Of a DNA stretch of 64,000 nt, positions 16,866 to 30,078 are shown piece by piece. Position 1 is the stretch's first letter. Every line of letters starts with the position of its first letter. Location of the stretch: NCBI RefSeq assembly GCF_047675955.1, contig NC_132909.1:40723931-40787930 (forward strand), written 5' to 3'. The notes beneath the pieces are model-generated. The model was not told where the DNA came from. It searched no databases and saw only the letters and a list, made by a program, of their open reading frames with translations. Source of the DNA: Chlorocebus sabaeus. Its lineage: Eukaryota; Chordata; Mammalia; Primates; Cercopithecidae. A program made the translations under genes and the position numbers.

Positions 16866-17914
16866 TCAAGATAGATTAAAGACTTAAATGTTAGACCTAA
16901 AACCATAAAAACCCTAGAAGAAAACCTAGGCAATACCACTCAGGACATAGGTATGGGCAAGGACTTCATGACTAAAACACCAAAAGTAATGGCAACAAAA
17001 GCCAGGCAACCTACAGAATGGGAGAAAATCTTTGCAATCTACCCATCCGACAAAGGGCTAATATCCAGAATCTACAAAGAACTTAAACAAATTTACAAGA
17101 AAAAAACAATCCCATCAAAAAGTGAGCAAAGGATGTGAACAGACACTTCTCAAAAGAAGACATTTATGCAGCCAACAGACACATGGAAAAATGCTCATCA
17201 CCACTGATCATTAGAGAAATGCAAATCAAAACCATAATGAGATACGATCTCAGGCCAGTTAAAATGGCAATCATTAAAAAGTCAGGAGACAACAGGTGCT
17301 GGAGAGGAAGTGGATAAATAGGAATGCTTTTACACTGTTGGTGGGAGTATAAATTACTTTAACCATTGTGGAAGACAGTGTGGCAATTCCTCAAGGATCT
17401 AGAACTAGAAATACCATTTGACCCAGTTATCCCATTACTGGGTATATACCCAAAGGATTATAAATCATGCTACTATAAGGACACATGCACACATATGTTT
17501 ACTGTGGCACTATTCACAATAGCAAAGACTTGGGACCAATCCAAATGTCCATCAATGATAGAATGGATTAAGAAAATGTGGCACATATACACCACGGAAT
17601 ACTATGCACTCATGAAAAAGAATGAGTTCATGTCATTTGCAGGGACGTGGATGAAGCTGGAAACCAGTATTCTCAGTAAATTATCACAAGGACAGAAAAC
17701 CAAACACCACACGTTCTCACTCATAGGTGGGAATTGAGCATTGAGAATACCTGGACACAGGGCAGGGAACATCACACACTGGGGCATGTTGGGGGGTGGG
17801 GACTGGGGGAGGGATAGCATTAACCACCATGGCACATGTATATCTATGTAACATAACTGCATGTTGTGCACATGTACCCTAGAACTTAAAGTATAACAAA
17901 AATAAATAAATAAG
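16336..17914 (+). mobile_element. 5'-truncated L1 (ORF2 end and 3' UTR)
   Basis: Starts inside ORF2 near 16342 and ends with a 3' UTR and A-rich tail near 17914. The short repeat AAAGGTAAG occurs just before the start (16334-16342) and just after the tail (17916-17924), a plausible target duplication. In ORF2 about 70-80 bp are missing at 17002 between ACAAAAGCCA and GGCAACCTACAG. Split by the Alu at 16556-16860. Confidence 0.9.
16556..16860 (+). mobile_element. Young AluY of Old World monkey type, nested in L1
   Basis: Flanked by the duplication AATTAATTCA. It shares GGCTCAAGCC, GAGACGGGCGG and GAGATCCGGCCA-type features with the Alu at position 1. About 10 bp are missing at AACTAGTGGCGG. 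The uninterrupted A tail of about 35 agrees with a recent insertion. Confidence 0.93.
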
Positions 17915-18008
17915 AAAGGTAAGTTTTACAGCAGCAGAAAGACTGTGGTATTACAGACAGGAAACAATTATAGCAAGTGATTATTGGTTATTAAGAAGAA
18001 ACATGAAT

Positions 18009-18318
18009 AGCTGAGTGTGGTGGCTCACACCTGTAATCCCAGCACTCTGGGAGGCCAAGGTGCGTAGGTCAACTGAGGTCAGGAGTTTGAGACTAAGCCT
18101 GGGCAACATGGTGAAATCATCTCTACTAAAAATACAAAAGTAGCTGAGCATGGGGTCACATGCCTGTAATCCCAGCTAAGTGAGAGGCTGAGACCGGAGA
18201 ATCACTTGAACCCAGGAGGTGGAGGCTGCAGTGAGCTGAGACCATGCCATTGCACTGTAGCCCAGGTGACAGGAGCAAAATTCTGTTTCAAAAAAAAAAA
18301 AAAAGAAGAAGAAGAAGA
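18009..18318 (+). mobile_element. Alu (old, AluJ/S-like)
   Basis: Diverged two-arm Alu with tail ending in GAA repeats; imperfect target duplication around AGAAGAAACATGAATA / AGAAGAAACAACACGAATA. Confidence 0.88.
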
Positions 18319-19997
18319 AACAACACGAATAAACTCCTTTGACTAAAAGTAAACAGAGAATTTTAGACAAGGCACATCCTAAGAACATGTTTGAGAGACT
18401 CCCAGAATCTCTAGCCAAGATAATTGTTTTCAGACTATGTCAGAAAAAAATGCATTTTAAAGACTGTGACAGGTAGCTTTTTAAAATGTCCAAATCTCAA
18501 AGATTACAATGTATACAAAACAGAGCAATATGATTTCATCAACAATATTGTGTAAATTCCAGAAAGAAACTATAAAAAAGATGTACACATTAATTTTAAA
18601 CACTAACAAATTGAATAATATCCAATGAGTGAAACAGGAATACAGTCAGTCCACTGTAGAAAATCACAAAAATGAGAATAAAAACAAAAATATCAAAATA
18701 TTTTTAAAAATTTGGAGGTAAAAAATAGAAAAATAAAAAATAACTGGAAAATCCTAAAAGAAAAATGATGTAAAAATGAAGTTCAACAAACAAATTAGGA
18801 TACACACAAAGATATTTATAACGAATACATGTTAAGCACATTTTCAAAAATCACAGACAAGAAGAAAGTCTTCGGAGCTGCAAGATAAAAGTAATGTGTC
18901 ATTTACAAACACAGTCTTATGATATAACCAGTGAATTATTAACAAAAATTTTGCAGGCCATAAAGAAACTGTGTGACACAAAGTCCTGAAAAACAAAAAA
19001 GACAAAAAAACAACAAAAAACTGCCATGAAGTGAGAATAACACCATCAACAAATCTGTCCTGCCAAATAAAAAGGAAAAACCTTCCAAAACAACCAAAAT
19101 CTGAAAAAGTGTATTAGCACTGCATATGCCCTGCATATAAAAGATGGTGAACGCAGCTCCTTAACCTGAAAGTAAAAGGATCCAAGAAAAAAAAAAAAAA
19201 AACACACATACACAAATAAAAATACATTATTTTCTGGGAAAGATATGCACATACACAAAGATAGAATCTTGTGGCATTATCATAATGGTGCAGAAAACAT
19301 TTTAAATTATTCTCTAAATTTTGAAAAATAAAAGCACAGAAATTATAAACATCTGTTAACGAATATACAATGCAAAAACATAATTAGCAACATCAATGAC
19401 AAATTTCAGGGCAGATGTAATGAGGAAGAATTTTTTATTCAACTGAAGTTGATTTTGTACCAAATTAAAAATATACTGTTGTTTCTTATAGAGGTTTTAT
19501 GGAAGCCCCAAGGTACCACAAAAAAAAAATCTGTACAAATATACAAAAGTGAATTAGAAATAAGTAAAAGGATATCAATACAAAAATCAAAAGACACAAA
19601 GACAGAGAGAAAATGAGAAACAAAGATGCAAGAATCAAATAAAATAATTAAAAACGTAACAGTAAGGTCGCTATCAGACAATTACTTAAATATATATATC
19701 AAATTAACTTTCAAATCAAGAGACACACTTTCAATAAACAGATTTATTAAAATTTTTAAAAGCCAAGATCCAACTTTTTTTTCTACAAGTCAGTAGAGAT
19801 CTAATGATAAAAAAAACACTAAAAGGGGGAAGATGGAAGAATGTATTTCATACAAATATTAATCAAATGAGAGCAGAAGAAATCAACATAATATTATGCA
19901 AGCTACATCTTACGTCAAAAACTGTCATATTTTATAAAATGTACTTGAAGTCAAAACTCCAAGGAGACAAAAAAGGACATTAACACTTACAGATTTA

Positions 19998-20268
19998 GGC
20001 TGGGCACAGTGGCTCACACTGGTAATCCCAGCACTCTGGGAGGCCGAGGCAGGATCAAGTGATCCTCCTGATCACTTGAGATCAGGAGTTCGAGACTGGC
20101 CTGGCTAACATAGAAAAATTAGCCAGGCATGGTGGCAGCCACCTGTAATCCTAGCTACTCAGGAGGCTGAGGCAGGAGAATTGCTTGAACCCAGGAGGCA
20201 GAGGTTGCAGTGAGCCGAGATCACACCACCGCACTCCAGCCTGGGATGCAGAGTGAGACTCTGTCTCA

Positions 20269-20307
<39 letters not shown>

Positions 20308-20309
20308 CG
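19998..20309 (+). mobile_element. Alu with inverted internal insertion and (CAA)n tail
   Basis: Left arm contains a short inverted copy of its own sequence (see 20055-20079) and lacks the usual CTCTACTAAAAATAC block. The tail has become about 14 CAA units (20270-20309). Confidence 0.9.
20270..20309 (+). repeat. (CAA)n microsatellite
   Basis: About 13-14 uninterrupted AAC/CAA units grown from an Alu tail; likely length-polymorphic. Confidence 0.9.
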
Positions 20310-21551
20310 ACTTTAGATTTACTCACTGGGAACCTATGAAAAATGTGTATATATATCTGTGTGAGTGTGTGTGTGTGCATCTCACATTAGGGCTCCAAAC
20401 ATATATAGCAAATATTGACAGAACAACAGAGACACATAGACAGCAACGTAATTATAGTAGGGTATTTCAACACTGCACTTTCTGCAATAAAAATTAAATG
20501 AGAATATTAGTACGGGAATAGAGGGCTTCCAGGCAGTATAAGACAATTATTTCTAACAGAGGTATAGAAAACACTCAACACAAGGACACACATGGTTCTC
20601 AACAGCTAATACAATATTTTCCTTGATAGACCACCTCTTATGCCAAAAAAAGAGAATAAGTCTCACCAAATTTTTTAAAAGTGAAATTTTATAAATTACT
20701 TTCTATCACCAAAATGAAATGAGTATACAACAATAAGAGAAAAAAAACCTGAAAACTTAACAAATATAAAGAAATTAACACACTCTTAAGCATGCTCTTG
20801 TGAAAGGTTGAAAAAGGTAATATTGTAAAGATGTCCATCCTGCTCCATACAATCTACAGATTTAACGCAATGTTTTTCAAATTTCTCATTGCATTTTTGA
20901 AGAAACAGAAACAGCAATCCTTCGAGTATACAGAATCTCTACAGACAATAAAGTACCCAAAAATATTAAAAATGAAACAAAACAATGTTGGAGGCATTAC
21001 AGTTTCTGATTTCAAAACACATCACAAAGCTACAGAATTAAAACAATTTGGTATGAGTATAAAGGTGAAAAAGTAGACTAATAAAATAGAATGCAGCACA
21101 TATATAAAGTCTCACATATATGGTCACATGAAGAGTCACTTGCATACCCACAATTATTTTAGCATTGTTACTAAAAGTCAATAGGTAAAAGCAAGGTAAA
21201 TTTCGGTCACCAAATCGTTCAGCAGATATAATTTGAAATATAAAAATACCAAAATATTACTCAGTTTGAAAAAAAGCAGGAAATATTCTAACAACTATAA
21301 AAGTAACTCTTGATGACTTTATGCAAAATAAAATGAGCCAGCCACAGAGAGAGATTTTATGAAATATATAAAGCAGTTACACTCTTAGAAACAGAAAAAA
21401 GAATGGCATTTGAAAAGTGCCAGGAAATGGGAAAAATTGGTAGTTGTTTAATGTGTATTGTAAAATTTCTAGAAGTCTTTTATAAAACAATGAAATATAC
21501 TTCACATGCCTGAAATGTACAGTACAGTGTTTTCGAGTCAGGGTCAAAAAT

Positions 21552-21622
21552 CACCTCAGGTGATCCACCTGCCTTGGTCTCCCAAAGTGCAGGGATTACA
21601 GGTGTGAGCCACCATGCCCGGC
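21552..21622 (-). mobile_element. Alu 5'-end fragment
   Basis: About 70 bp from TCAGGTGATCCACCTGCC to the Alu head GAGCCACCATGCCCGGC; the remainder is missing. Confidence 0.85.
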
Positions 21623-21627
21623 TGAAA

Positions 21628-22260
21628 GAATATTATTAAAGTGCCATATTATCTACAATGATCTCTAGATTCAATAAATTCCCTATCAAAATTCCAGTAT
21701 TTTTTTTACAGTAATAGAAAATACAATTCTCGGCCAGGCGTGGTGGCTCATGCCTGTAATCCTAGCACTTTGGGAGGCCGAGGCAGGCGGATCATGAAGT
21801 CTAGGAGTTCAAGACCAGCCTGGCCAATATGGTGACACACCGTCTCTACTAAAAATACAAAAATTAGCCAGGTGTGATGGCTTGCACCTGTAGTCCCAGC
21901 TACTTGGGAGGCTGAGGCAGAAGAATTGCTTGAACCCAGGAGGCAGAGGTTGCAGTGAGCCAAGATGGTGCCACTGCACTCCAGCCTGGGTGACAGAGCG
22001 AGACTCCGTCTCAAACAACAACAAAAAAATGAAAATACAATTCTCACACAGAACTACAATAAACTTTGAATAGCCAAAGCAATCTTGAAAAAAAAAAAAA
22101 AAAAGAACAAAGCACAAGAACATCATACTTTATAATTTCAAACTATACTTCAAGACTATAAGAAGAAGACAGAATGCAATGTGCAGAAAAATTAGCAATA
22201 AAAAGACAACGGAACAGAAACCAATACTCTCACACACTTAGGACATGATGTAAAAAGAGA
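21628..22260 (+). mobile_element. L1 ORF2 fragment
   Basis: Diverged ORF2 sequence before (21640-21730) and after (22046-22260, with AGCCAAAGCAATCTTGA) an Alu insertion, both read on the plus strand. No open frame. Confidence 0.75.
21731..22030 (+). mobile_element. Alu (AluS-like)
   Basis: Clear target duplication GAAAATACAATTCTC at both sides (about 21717-21731 and 22031-22045). Confidence 0.94.
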
Positions 22261-22618
22261 ACTTAAAAAACAGTTTAACACAGAGTTTCTCAAAATTATG
22301 CAGATTATCTGTGTGTTTTCAAAAACAATGAAGAAGCAGTCAGATTTTGCAGTCTCTTATATGCCACGAAGAGGACTGTCTTGGCTGTCACTGTAAACTT
22401 GAAGGAAGGTCACCAAAGGGAAAGTAAAATCTTTAGTGATTTTACAAAGATCAGACAGAAGATGCTTCTTTGTGAGAGCAAAATAAAAAAAAATTCAGGT
22501 TTCCTAGAAACTATTTCATTTGGAATACAGATTTCAAATCATTTTAAGGACTTTTCTTTTTTCTGCTTTGGACGTCTCATCTGTGTTGTCTGTTGTATTC
22601 ATTTTCACTCTCACTTAC
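22261..22618. other. Intron 3, next to the KRAB B donor
   Basis: Unique sequence. On the minus strand it begins with the donor GTAAGTG at 22618. No repeat recognised. Confidence 0.5.
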
Positions 22619-22714
22619 CTGGGGGTTCAGCTCCCATCTCATGTCTCTTCACATTCCAAGGTTCTTTTCCTTGCTCCAGACAGGTGATCAGGTCTGGCTT
22701 AGAGGCAGCAATAC
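22619..22714 (-). CDS. Exon 3: KRAB B box
   Basis: The 96-nt exon has acceptor AAAACAG and donor GTAAGTG. It completes Gly44, encodes residues 45-75 and gives the first base of codon 76. It contains SKPDLITCLEQGKEPWNVKR (residues 48-67), matching the KRAB B consensus (SKPD, LEQG, EPW). The B box usually strengthens repression by the A box. It is only 504 nt from the KRAB A exon, as in relatives. The sequence was too short for a simple open-frame scan and was found from its splice sites and motif. Confidence 0.93.
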
Positions 22715-23218
22715 CTGTTTTATTAAAAATAGCATGAATCGTGCTCATATTCTCCAATTATCAATTTGGTAATGGGTTCAGTAAAAATGATGTAATAGAA
22801 TATTCTAGTACATTAATTCCAAAATACTCATTTACAACAAAAAATTTAAAATATTTAGGAAATATTTTAATTTTGTACGTTCTTAATTTTACTACCTGGT
22901 ACTACTAAATCAAAAATTGGTAGTGGCAATTACATTTTAAGATGTGGGCAACAGTTATGTTATGCCACTAAATTTCTAAAATTAACACTAATCTAGAGTG
23001 AAAGGACACAGATCAGCTCAGGAGTGTGGAAAGTTCAGGTCAAAATGAAACATCTTGAAATTCCTTTCTACACAAAGCTTGAAGTTTAAAAACAAACAAA
23101 CAAACAAACAAAAAACACAGAGATCTGAAAGCATAAATTACCAAAAACCATTCTACAAAAAAAGAGAAATAAAACTTATAGGGTATATTAGGGAATTGTG
23201 TACTGAAGTTATCCTCAC
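22715..23218. other. Intron 2 between the KRAB exons
   Basis: 504 nt with GTGAGG at its minus-strand start and AAAACAG at its end. It contains a short (CAAA)n tract at 23090-23113. Nothing else recognised. Confidence 0.8.
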
Positions 23219-23345
23219 CCAGGAAGACCAGGTTGCTGTAGTTCTCTAACATCACATTCCTATATAAATTCTGCTGTGCAGTGTCCAGGCATTGCCACTC
23301 CTCCAGAGAGAATTCTATGGCCACATCCCTAAATGTCAACACTCC
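23219..23345 (-). CDS. Exon 2: KRAB A box
   Basis: The 127-nt exon has acceptor TTTTTCAG and donor GTGAGG. It encodes residues 2-43 and the first base of codon 44. The box reads GVLTFRDVAIEFSLEEW (residues 2-18), followed by CLD, LYRNVMLENY (28-37) and SNLVFLG. The conserved DV (8-9), EEW (16-18) and MLE (33-35) positions, important in the family for binding the TRIM28 corepressor, are all present. In the nucleus this box would bring TRIM28, SETDB1 and HP1 to sites bound by the fingers. I see no frameshift or stop, so a repressor-competent KRAB domain is likely. Confidence 0.95.
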
Positions 23346-23774
23346 CTGAAAAACATACAAACACACACACACACATATTTACCAAGTGGCCAGGAACAGA
23401 ATTTTTAATTTGACTCAAGGCAAAACAAGAGTAAAGAGAACTGGTTCTTACTTATAGGAGTGACTGAAAATATTTAATAAATAACTTTCAACACAGAAAT
23501 ATTCTCTAATGTATTCTCTAACTCTGAGAAAAGAGAGTAGTATAAGATCCACAACATCAATGCATAGATGATACTTTTCTGAATGATGAAATATAAAATT
23601 GAGGGCATTAACACTAACATGTACATTTTTGAATGCTATATTTACATCATACAGAATAAGTTGTGTAAATTTTTCAGATGGAAAAGACATATTCAGTTAG
23701 AAAACACTGCTCAAATATTAATGTGTACGATAAACTGGAGATCTGGTTAATGCAGATTATTTTTTCAGAAAATC
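23346..23774. other. Intron 1, next to the KRAB A acceptor
   Basis: Unique sequence with a short AC run (23357-23376) directly upstream of the acceptor on the minus strand. No coding signal. Confidence 0.5.
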
Positions 23775-24069
23775 TGGGCTGGGCATGGTGGCTCACGCCT
23801 GTAATCCCAGCACTTTGGGAGGCTGAGGTGGATGGATCACGAGGTCAGGAGATCGAGACTATCCTGGCTAACACAGTGAAACCCCGTCTCTACTAAAAAT
23901 ACAAAAAATTAGCCGGGCGTGGCGGCGGGCGCCTGTAGTCCCAGCTACTCAGGAGGCTGAGGCAGGAGAATGGCGTGAACCCCAGAGGTGGAGCTTGCAG
24001 TGAGTTGAAATCGCGCCGCTGCACTCAAGCCTGGATGACAGAGCAAGACTCTGTCTCAAAAAAAAAAAG
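23775..24069 (+). mobile_element. AluY
   Basis: Full-length, with GATCACGAGGTCAGGAGATC and GGAGCTTGCAGTGAG, diagnostic of the Y group; flanks share an imperfect GAAAATCTGG. Confidence 0.92.
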
Positions 24070-25149
24070 GAAATCTGGAATAAAATCTGAGTTTCTGAAT
24101 CTCTAACAAGCTCACCAGTAATGCCCATGTTTTTGGTCCAAGGAAACTATTTTGTCAAACATCCAGTAAGTGGAAGAGCCTGTGTGTTTTTCAGTTTTTC
24201 TGGCCTATAAACAAAGATGAGAGCTTTCATTTTCCAAAGACAGATAAATGGAAAGAAAACCTAAGAAAGGTCAGCTACCAGATTAAATGTGATTGTTCAT
24301 GCACATCTGCTGAATAAAGATATATAATAATTAAGAGAAAAATAATTAACTCTATAGAAAAAAATCTGTCACAGAGCTCATTAACCAAGTGAGTTACTAA
24401 CATCAACTGCATGAAGACAAATTTTTATGGTGTGCTGATGCACAGAGAAGGACACGGCATCACTGCTATGGTATCTCCCAGCCAAAAGTAAATTATAGCC
24501 TGAATTTAATCATAAAGAAACATTGGTTTTATGCAAAGTTCCAGATACCAGTATCTCCCATGTTCTGTACATTTTAATGGTGATTTTCAGTAGTCTTTTT
24601 TTCAAACCCTAAAGAGTAAGTATCTCCTAATAATTTTTTTTTTCAAAACTGTCTGGGTAATAAATGCCATCCTATTTAAATAAGCATTTTCTTAATCCTG
24701 TTCTGCATACAGCTAATGGAGAACAGAGATGGAACCTCAACATTACATGCTCTCCATCTTTACTAAGGACCCCAGCTTCTCCCCAATAGGAATACTGAGT
24801 ATCCACACCTTTCCATGTTCCACAGCCACAAAAGAAACATTCTTAATATTGCAGTTCATAAATTCACCGTGAGAATTCTTTATGACATATAAGAAGGCAG
24901 GATCTTGATAATGTAGAGAAGACTCTGGTATATAGGAAAGAAATGTTTTTCAGACCCCCCTTGACTATAATAAGAACTAAAAAGTAGTTAAAACAAACTC
25001 ATTAGGAAGAAAAAGCACAAGTAGAAAATTAAAGCTCTGCAAGTATTGAATACGTGGCATTCTAGGAGGCAGAGTGGACACAGCTCTTCATCTGAGACAT
25101 GTTTAGCTTAAAAAACAAAAAACAAAAACAAAACAAAAAACATTTTTTA
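24070..25149. other. Unique intronic sequence
   Basis: About 1.1 kb without recognised repeats or coding homology, ending in an A-rich run of AAAAC words just before the L1 start. Confidence 0.45.
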
Positions 25150-28100
25150 GGGGTGGGGCAAAGACGGCCAACTAGAAGCAGCGGCGATCAGAGGCTCCCA
25201 CCGAAAAGAACCATAATGGCCTGTGCATCCTGCACTGGCACCTGAGGTATCCAGGTTCTCTCATCAGAACTGACTAGGCAGCTGGCATGGCCCATGGAGA
25301 GGAAGAAAGAAGAGTGTGGTGTAGCCACCCACCTGACAGCCGCACAGGGCAGAGGAGCCCCCACCCCCCAGCCAAGGGAGGCAGTGAATGAGTGTGCTAC
25401 TTAGCTGACAAAACCATGCTTTTCCCACGGAACTGTGCAACCCACAGACTGAAAGATTTCACTCAGGAACCCATGCCACTGGGGCCTAGGGTCCCAACCC
25501 CAGAGCTGTGCAGATTCTCAACAACCTCTCAGCTAAAATCGGTTTAAGCCTGCTGAGTTCCCAGGGGAGGGGTGACCAGCACCATAGCTGTGGCTGCCTG
25601 CTGTCTAAGCCATTTGAGCTCCCTGGGGAGGGGCAGCAACCAGTACTGGGACTGACAGCTGTCTAACACACTAGGCTCCCTGGGCAGGGGAAGGGCAGCA
25701 GCCATCTCTGTAGCTCCTGGCCGTGCTTTTCCCCTGCTGGAGACAGGGATGCTGGATGGCATGGTTCCAAGAGGTGTCCCCCACAGCCCAACACACCAGC
25801 TGTGCCAGACTGCAGCTACAGCACCTCTTTAGGCCTGACTCTGACCCATCCCTCCTCACTTTGTGGGGCCACCCTGCAGGAACTCCAACAGCTTCAGCCA
25901 GGGGCTCAGGGACAGAACTCTGATCTCTCTGGGTCTGAGTCCCTAAGGGGAGAGGTGACCGCAGTCTCTGTGGACGAGCAGACTTAGCTTTTCCTCCTGC
26001 CAGTTCTAAGTAATCCAAGCAGCCCAGAGGAGTGGGTTTAACCCCAGTGAAGCATACCCCTCCACCAAGGGACAATAAAAGTGCTTCATTAAATGGGTCC
26101 TGTTCCTCATGCCACCCAAATGGGTGAGATACTCCAACAGGGGTTGTCAGACACCCTATACAGCTGTGTTCCTACTGGCATCAGATTGGTGTTCCTTAAG
26201 GTCAGACATTCCAGAGGAAGGAAGAGGCACCCATCTTTGATGTTCTCCAACCTCCTTGATATCTCCAGGTTCAGGAGTGAACCAGATAAATAGGGCCTGA
26301 GGTGAACCCCCAGCAAACCACAGCAACCATACAGAAGAGGGACCTGACCACTGAAAGAAAAACAAACAGAAATGAATAACAGCAACAAAAAAGTCCCCAC
26401 AAGAACCCCATCCAAGAGTCAGCAGCCTCAAAGATCAAAACTAGACAAACTCATGAAGATGAGAAAGAATCAATGAAAAAAACACTGAGAACCCAAAAGG
26501 CAAGGGTGCCTCTTCTTCTCCAAATGATTGCAATGCCTCTCCAGCAAGGGTGCAGAACTGGACGGAGAATGAGAGACACAAATTGATAGAAGTAGACTTC
26601 AGAAGATAGGCAATAACAAACTCCACTGAGTGCTAAAGGAGCATGTTCTAACCAAACGCAAAAAACCTAAGAACTTTGGAAAAAAGTTAAAGAGAGGAGC
26701 TGCTAACTAGAATAACCAGTTTAGAGAGGAACAGAAATGACCCGACGGAGCTAAGAAACACAGCATGAGAACTTGATGAAGCATACACAAGTATCAATAG
26801 CCAAACTGACAAAGTAGAAGAAAAAAAATCAGAGTTTGAAGACCACCTTGCTGAAACAAGGCATGCAGACAAAATTAGAGAAAAAAGACTGAAAAGGAAT
26901 GAACAAAGCCTCCGAGAAATATGAGACTACATAAAAAGGCCAAACCTACAATTGACTGGAATACCTGAAGAAAGGGGGAGAATGGAAACAAGCTGGAAAA
27001 CACGCTTCAGGATATCATCCAGGAGAATTTCCCCAATTTAGCAAGACAAGCTAACATTCAAATTCAGGAAATACCAAGAACACCACTAAGATATTGCACA
27101 AGATCAACCCCAAGAAACATAATCATCAGATTCTCCAAGGTTGAAATGACAAAAAAATGTTAAGGGTAGCCAGAGAGAAAGGCCAGGTCACCTACAAAAT
27201 AAGTCCATCAGACTAACAGCGGACCTCTCAGCAGAAACCCTACAAGCCAGAAGACAATGGAGGCCAATATTCAACATTCTTAAAGGAAAGAATTTTGAAC
27301 CCAGAATTTCTTACCAAGCCAAACTAAGCTGCATGAGTAGAAAAAGAAATAAAATCCTTTCCAGACAAGCAAATGCTGAGGGATTTTGTCTCCACCAGGT
27401 CTGGCTTGCAAGAGCTCCTGAAGAAAGCACTAAATATGGAAAGGAAAAACTGGTACCAGCCACCACAAAAACACACCATGAAGACCAATGACACTATGAA
27501 GAAACAGCATCAAGTAGTGTGCAAAATAACCAGACGCCATCATGATCACAGGATCAACTTCACACAGAACAATACAATCCTTAAATGTAAATGAGCTAAA
27601 TGCCCCAATTAAAAGACACAGACTGGCAAATTGGATAAAGAGTCAAGACCCATCAGTGTGCTATATTCAGGAGACCCATCTCATGTGCAAAGACACACAC
27701 AGGGATGAAGCAAAATTTACCAAGCAAATGGCAAGCAGAAATAAGCAGGGGATGGAATCCTAGTCTCTGACAAAACAGACTTTAAACCAACAAAGATTTT
27801 AAAAAGACAAAGAAGGGCATTACTTAATGGTAAAGGAATCAATTCAACAAGAAGAGTTAACTATCCTAAATATATAAGCACCCAATGCAGGAGCACTCAG
27901 ACTCATAAAACAAGTTCTGAGAGACCTACAAAGAGACTTAGATGCCCACACAATCATGGTGGGAGACTTAACACCTCACTGTCAATATTAGACAGAACAA
28001 TATGACAGAAAATTAACTAGGATATTCAGGACTTGAACTCAGCTCTGGATCAAGTGGACCTTAATAGGCATCTACAGAACTCACCACCCCAAATCAACAG

Positions 28101-28486
28101 AATATACATTTTTCTCAGTGACACATGGCACTTTTCTAAACTCAACCACATAATTGGAAGTAAAACACTCCTCAGCCAATGCAACAGGACTGAAATGGTA
28201 ACAAACAGTCTCTCAGATCACAGCACAGTCAAATTAGAACTCAGGATTAGCAAACTTACTCAAAAGTGCACATTTACATAAAAAATGAACAACCTGCTCC
28301 TGAATGACTCCTGGGTAAATAATAAGGCAGAAATCAAGAAGTTCTTTGAAACCAATGAGAAGAAAGACACAACATACTAGAATCTCTGGGACAGAGTTAA
28401 AAGGGAAATTTATAGCACTAAATGCCCACATCAGAAAGCTAGAAAAATCTCAAATCGACACCCTAACATCACAATTAAAAGAGCTA

Positions 28487-28786
28487 AGTCATGGTTCAGT
28501 GACTCACGCCTGTAATCTCAGCATTTTAGGAGGCTGAGGCAGGCAGATCACCTGAAATCAGGAGATCAAGACCAGCCTCGCCAATATGTCAAAACCCCAT
28601 CTCTACTAAAAAATAGAAAAATTAGCCAGGTGTGGTGGTGGGCACCTATAATCCCAGCTACTCAAGAGGTTGAGGCAGGGAGAAGTGCTTGAACCCAGGA
28701 GGCAGAGGTTGCAGTGAGCCAAGATCATGACACTGCACTCCAGCCTGGGTGACACAGCGAGTCTCCATCTCAAAAAAAAAAAAAAA
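28487..28786 (+). mobile_element. Alu nested in L1 ORF2
   Basis: Target duplication AATTAAAAGAGCTA / AATTAAAGAGCTA on the two sides. The Alu head is mutated (CATGGTTCAGTGACTCACGCC). Confidence 0.92.
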
Positions 28787-28987
28787 AATTAAAGAGCTAG
28801 AAAGCAGGAGCAAAGAAATCCAATTCCAAAAGCTAGCAGAGGACAAGAAATAGCTAAGATGAGAGCAGAACTGAAGGAGACAGACATGAAAAACCCTCAA
28901 AACAAAAACAAAAGCAAAACAAAACAAACAAACAAAAAAACCAACTCAATGAATCCAGGAGATATTTTTGAAAAAATTAACAAAATA

Positions 28988-29288
28988 GGGCCAGGCATGG
29001 TGGCTCACCCCTATAATCTCAGTACTTTGGGAGGCCGAGATGGGGGGGATCACCTGAGGTCAGGAGTTCGAGAGCAATCTGGCCAACATGATGAAACCCT
29101 GTCTCTACCAAAAATACAAAAATTAGCTGGGCATGGTGGTGCACGCCTGTAATCCCAGCTACTCGGGAGGCTGAGGCAGCAGAATCACTTGAACCTGGGA
29201 AGTGGAGGTTGCAGTGAGCCAAGATTGTGCCACTGCACTCCAGCCTGGGCCACAGAGCAAAACTCTGTATCAAAAAAAAAAAAAAAAA
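28988..29288 (+). mobile_element. Alu nested in L1 ORF2
   Basis: Target duplication AAATTAACAAAATAG flanks the element. A run of G at 29042-29048 distinguishes this copy. Confidence 0.93.
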
Positions 29289-29732
29289 ATTAACAAAATA
29301 GACTGCTGGCTAGACTAGTATACTATAAACACTTCTATGGAAATAAGCTACAAAATCTAGGTGAAATGGATAAATTTCTAGACACGTACACCCTCCCAAG
29401 ACTAAACCAAGAAGAAGTCAAATTCCTGAATAGACCAATAACAAGTTCTGAAACGGAGGCAGTAATGAATAACCTACCAACCAAAAATAGCCCAGGACCA
29501 GACAGATTCACAGCCAAATTCTACCAGAGGTATAAAGAGCAGCTGGTACCATTCCTTCTGAAACTATTTCAAGCTACTGAAAAAGAGGGATTCCTTCCTA
29601 ACTCATTTTATGACATCAACATCATCCTAATACTAAAACCTGGAAGAGACACAACAACAACAACAAAACTTCAGGCCAATATTCCTGATGAAAATCGATG
29701 CAAAGATCCTCAATAAAATACTGGTAAACCAA

Positions 29733-30036
29733 GGCCGGGCATGGTGGCTCACACTCGTAATCCGAGCACTTTGGGAGGCCGAGGTGGGCAGATTACCTGA
29801 GTTCAGGAGTTCGAGACCAGCCTGGCCAACATGGTGAAACCCCGCCTCTAATTAAAAAAAAGAAAAAGAAAAAATTAGCAGGGTGTAGTGGCGGGCACCT
29901 GTAATCTAGGCTACTTGGGAGGCTGGGGCAGGAGAATCACTTGAACCCAGGAGGCGGAGGTTGCAGTGAGCTGGGACTGCACCATTACACTCCGGCCTAG
30001 GCAACAAGAATGAAACTGTCAAAAAAAAAAAAAAAA
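29733..30036 (+). mobile_element. Alu nested in L1 ORF2
   Basis: Full-length; imperfect target duplication ACTGGTAAACCAA / ACTGGCAAACGGAA. Confidence 0.92.
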
Positions 30037-30078
30037 CTGGCAAACGGAATCCGGCAGCACTTCAAAAAACATCCACCA

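Larger units (their letters stand above)
18420..21540 (+). mobile_element. Ancient L1 (L1M-type), strongly decayed
   Basis: Colinear weak matches to an L1 read on the plus strand: ORF1 end near 18940-19180, the ORF1-ORF2 interval near 19450-19550 and endonuclease-like sequence at 20400-20650. A late ORF2 piece at 20830-21060 still translates to IYRFNAMFFKFLIAFLKKQ and VGGITVSDFKTHHKAT. The 3' part lies near 21290-21540. Interrupted by the Alu at 19998-20309. No usable frame. Internal deletions are likely. Confidence 0.65.

Noticed and set aside
23040..23372. Reading the KRAB A open frame as a 110-residue stand-alone protein
   Set aside because: The frame runs through the intron on both sides; the splice sites define a 127-nt exon.
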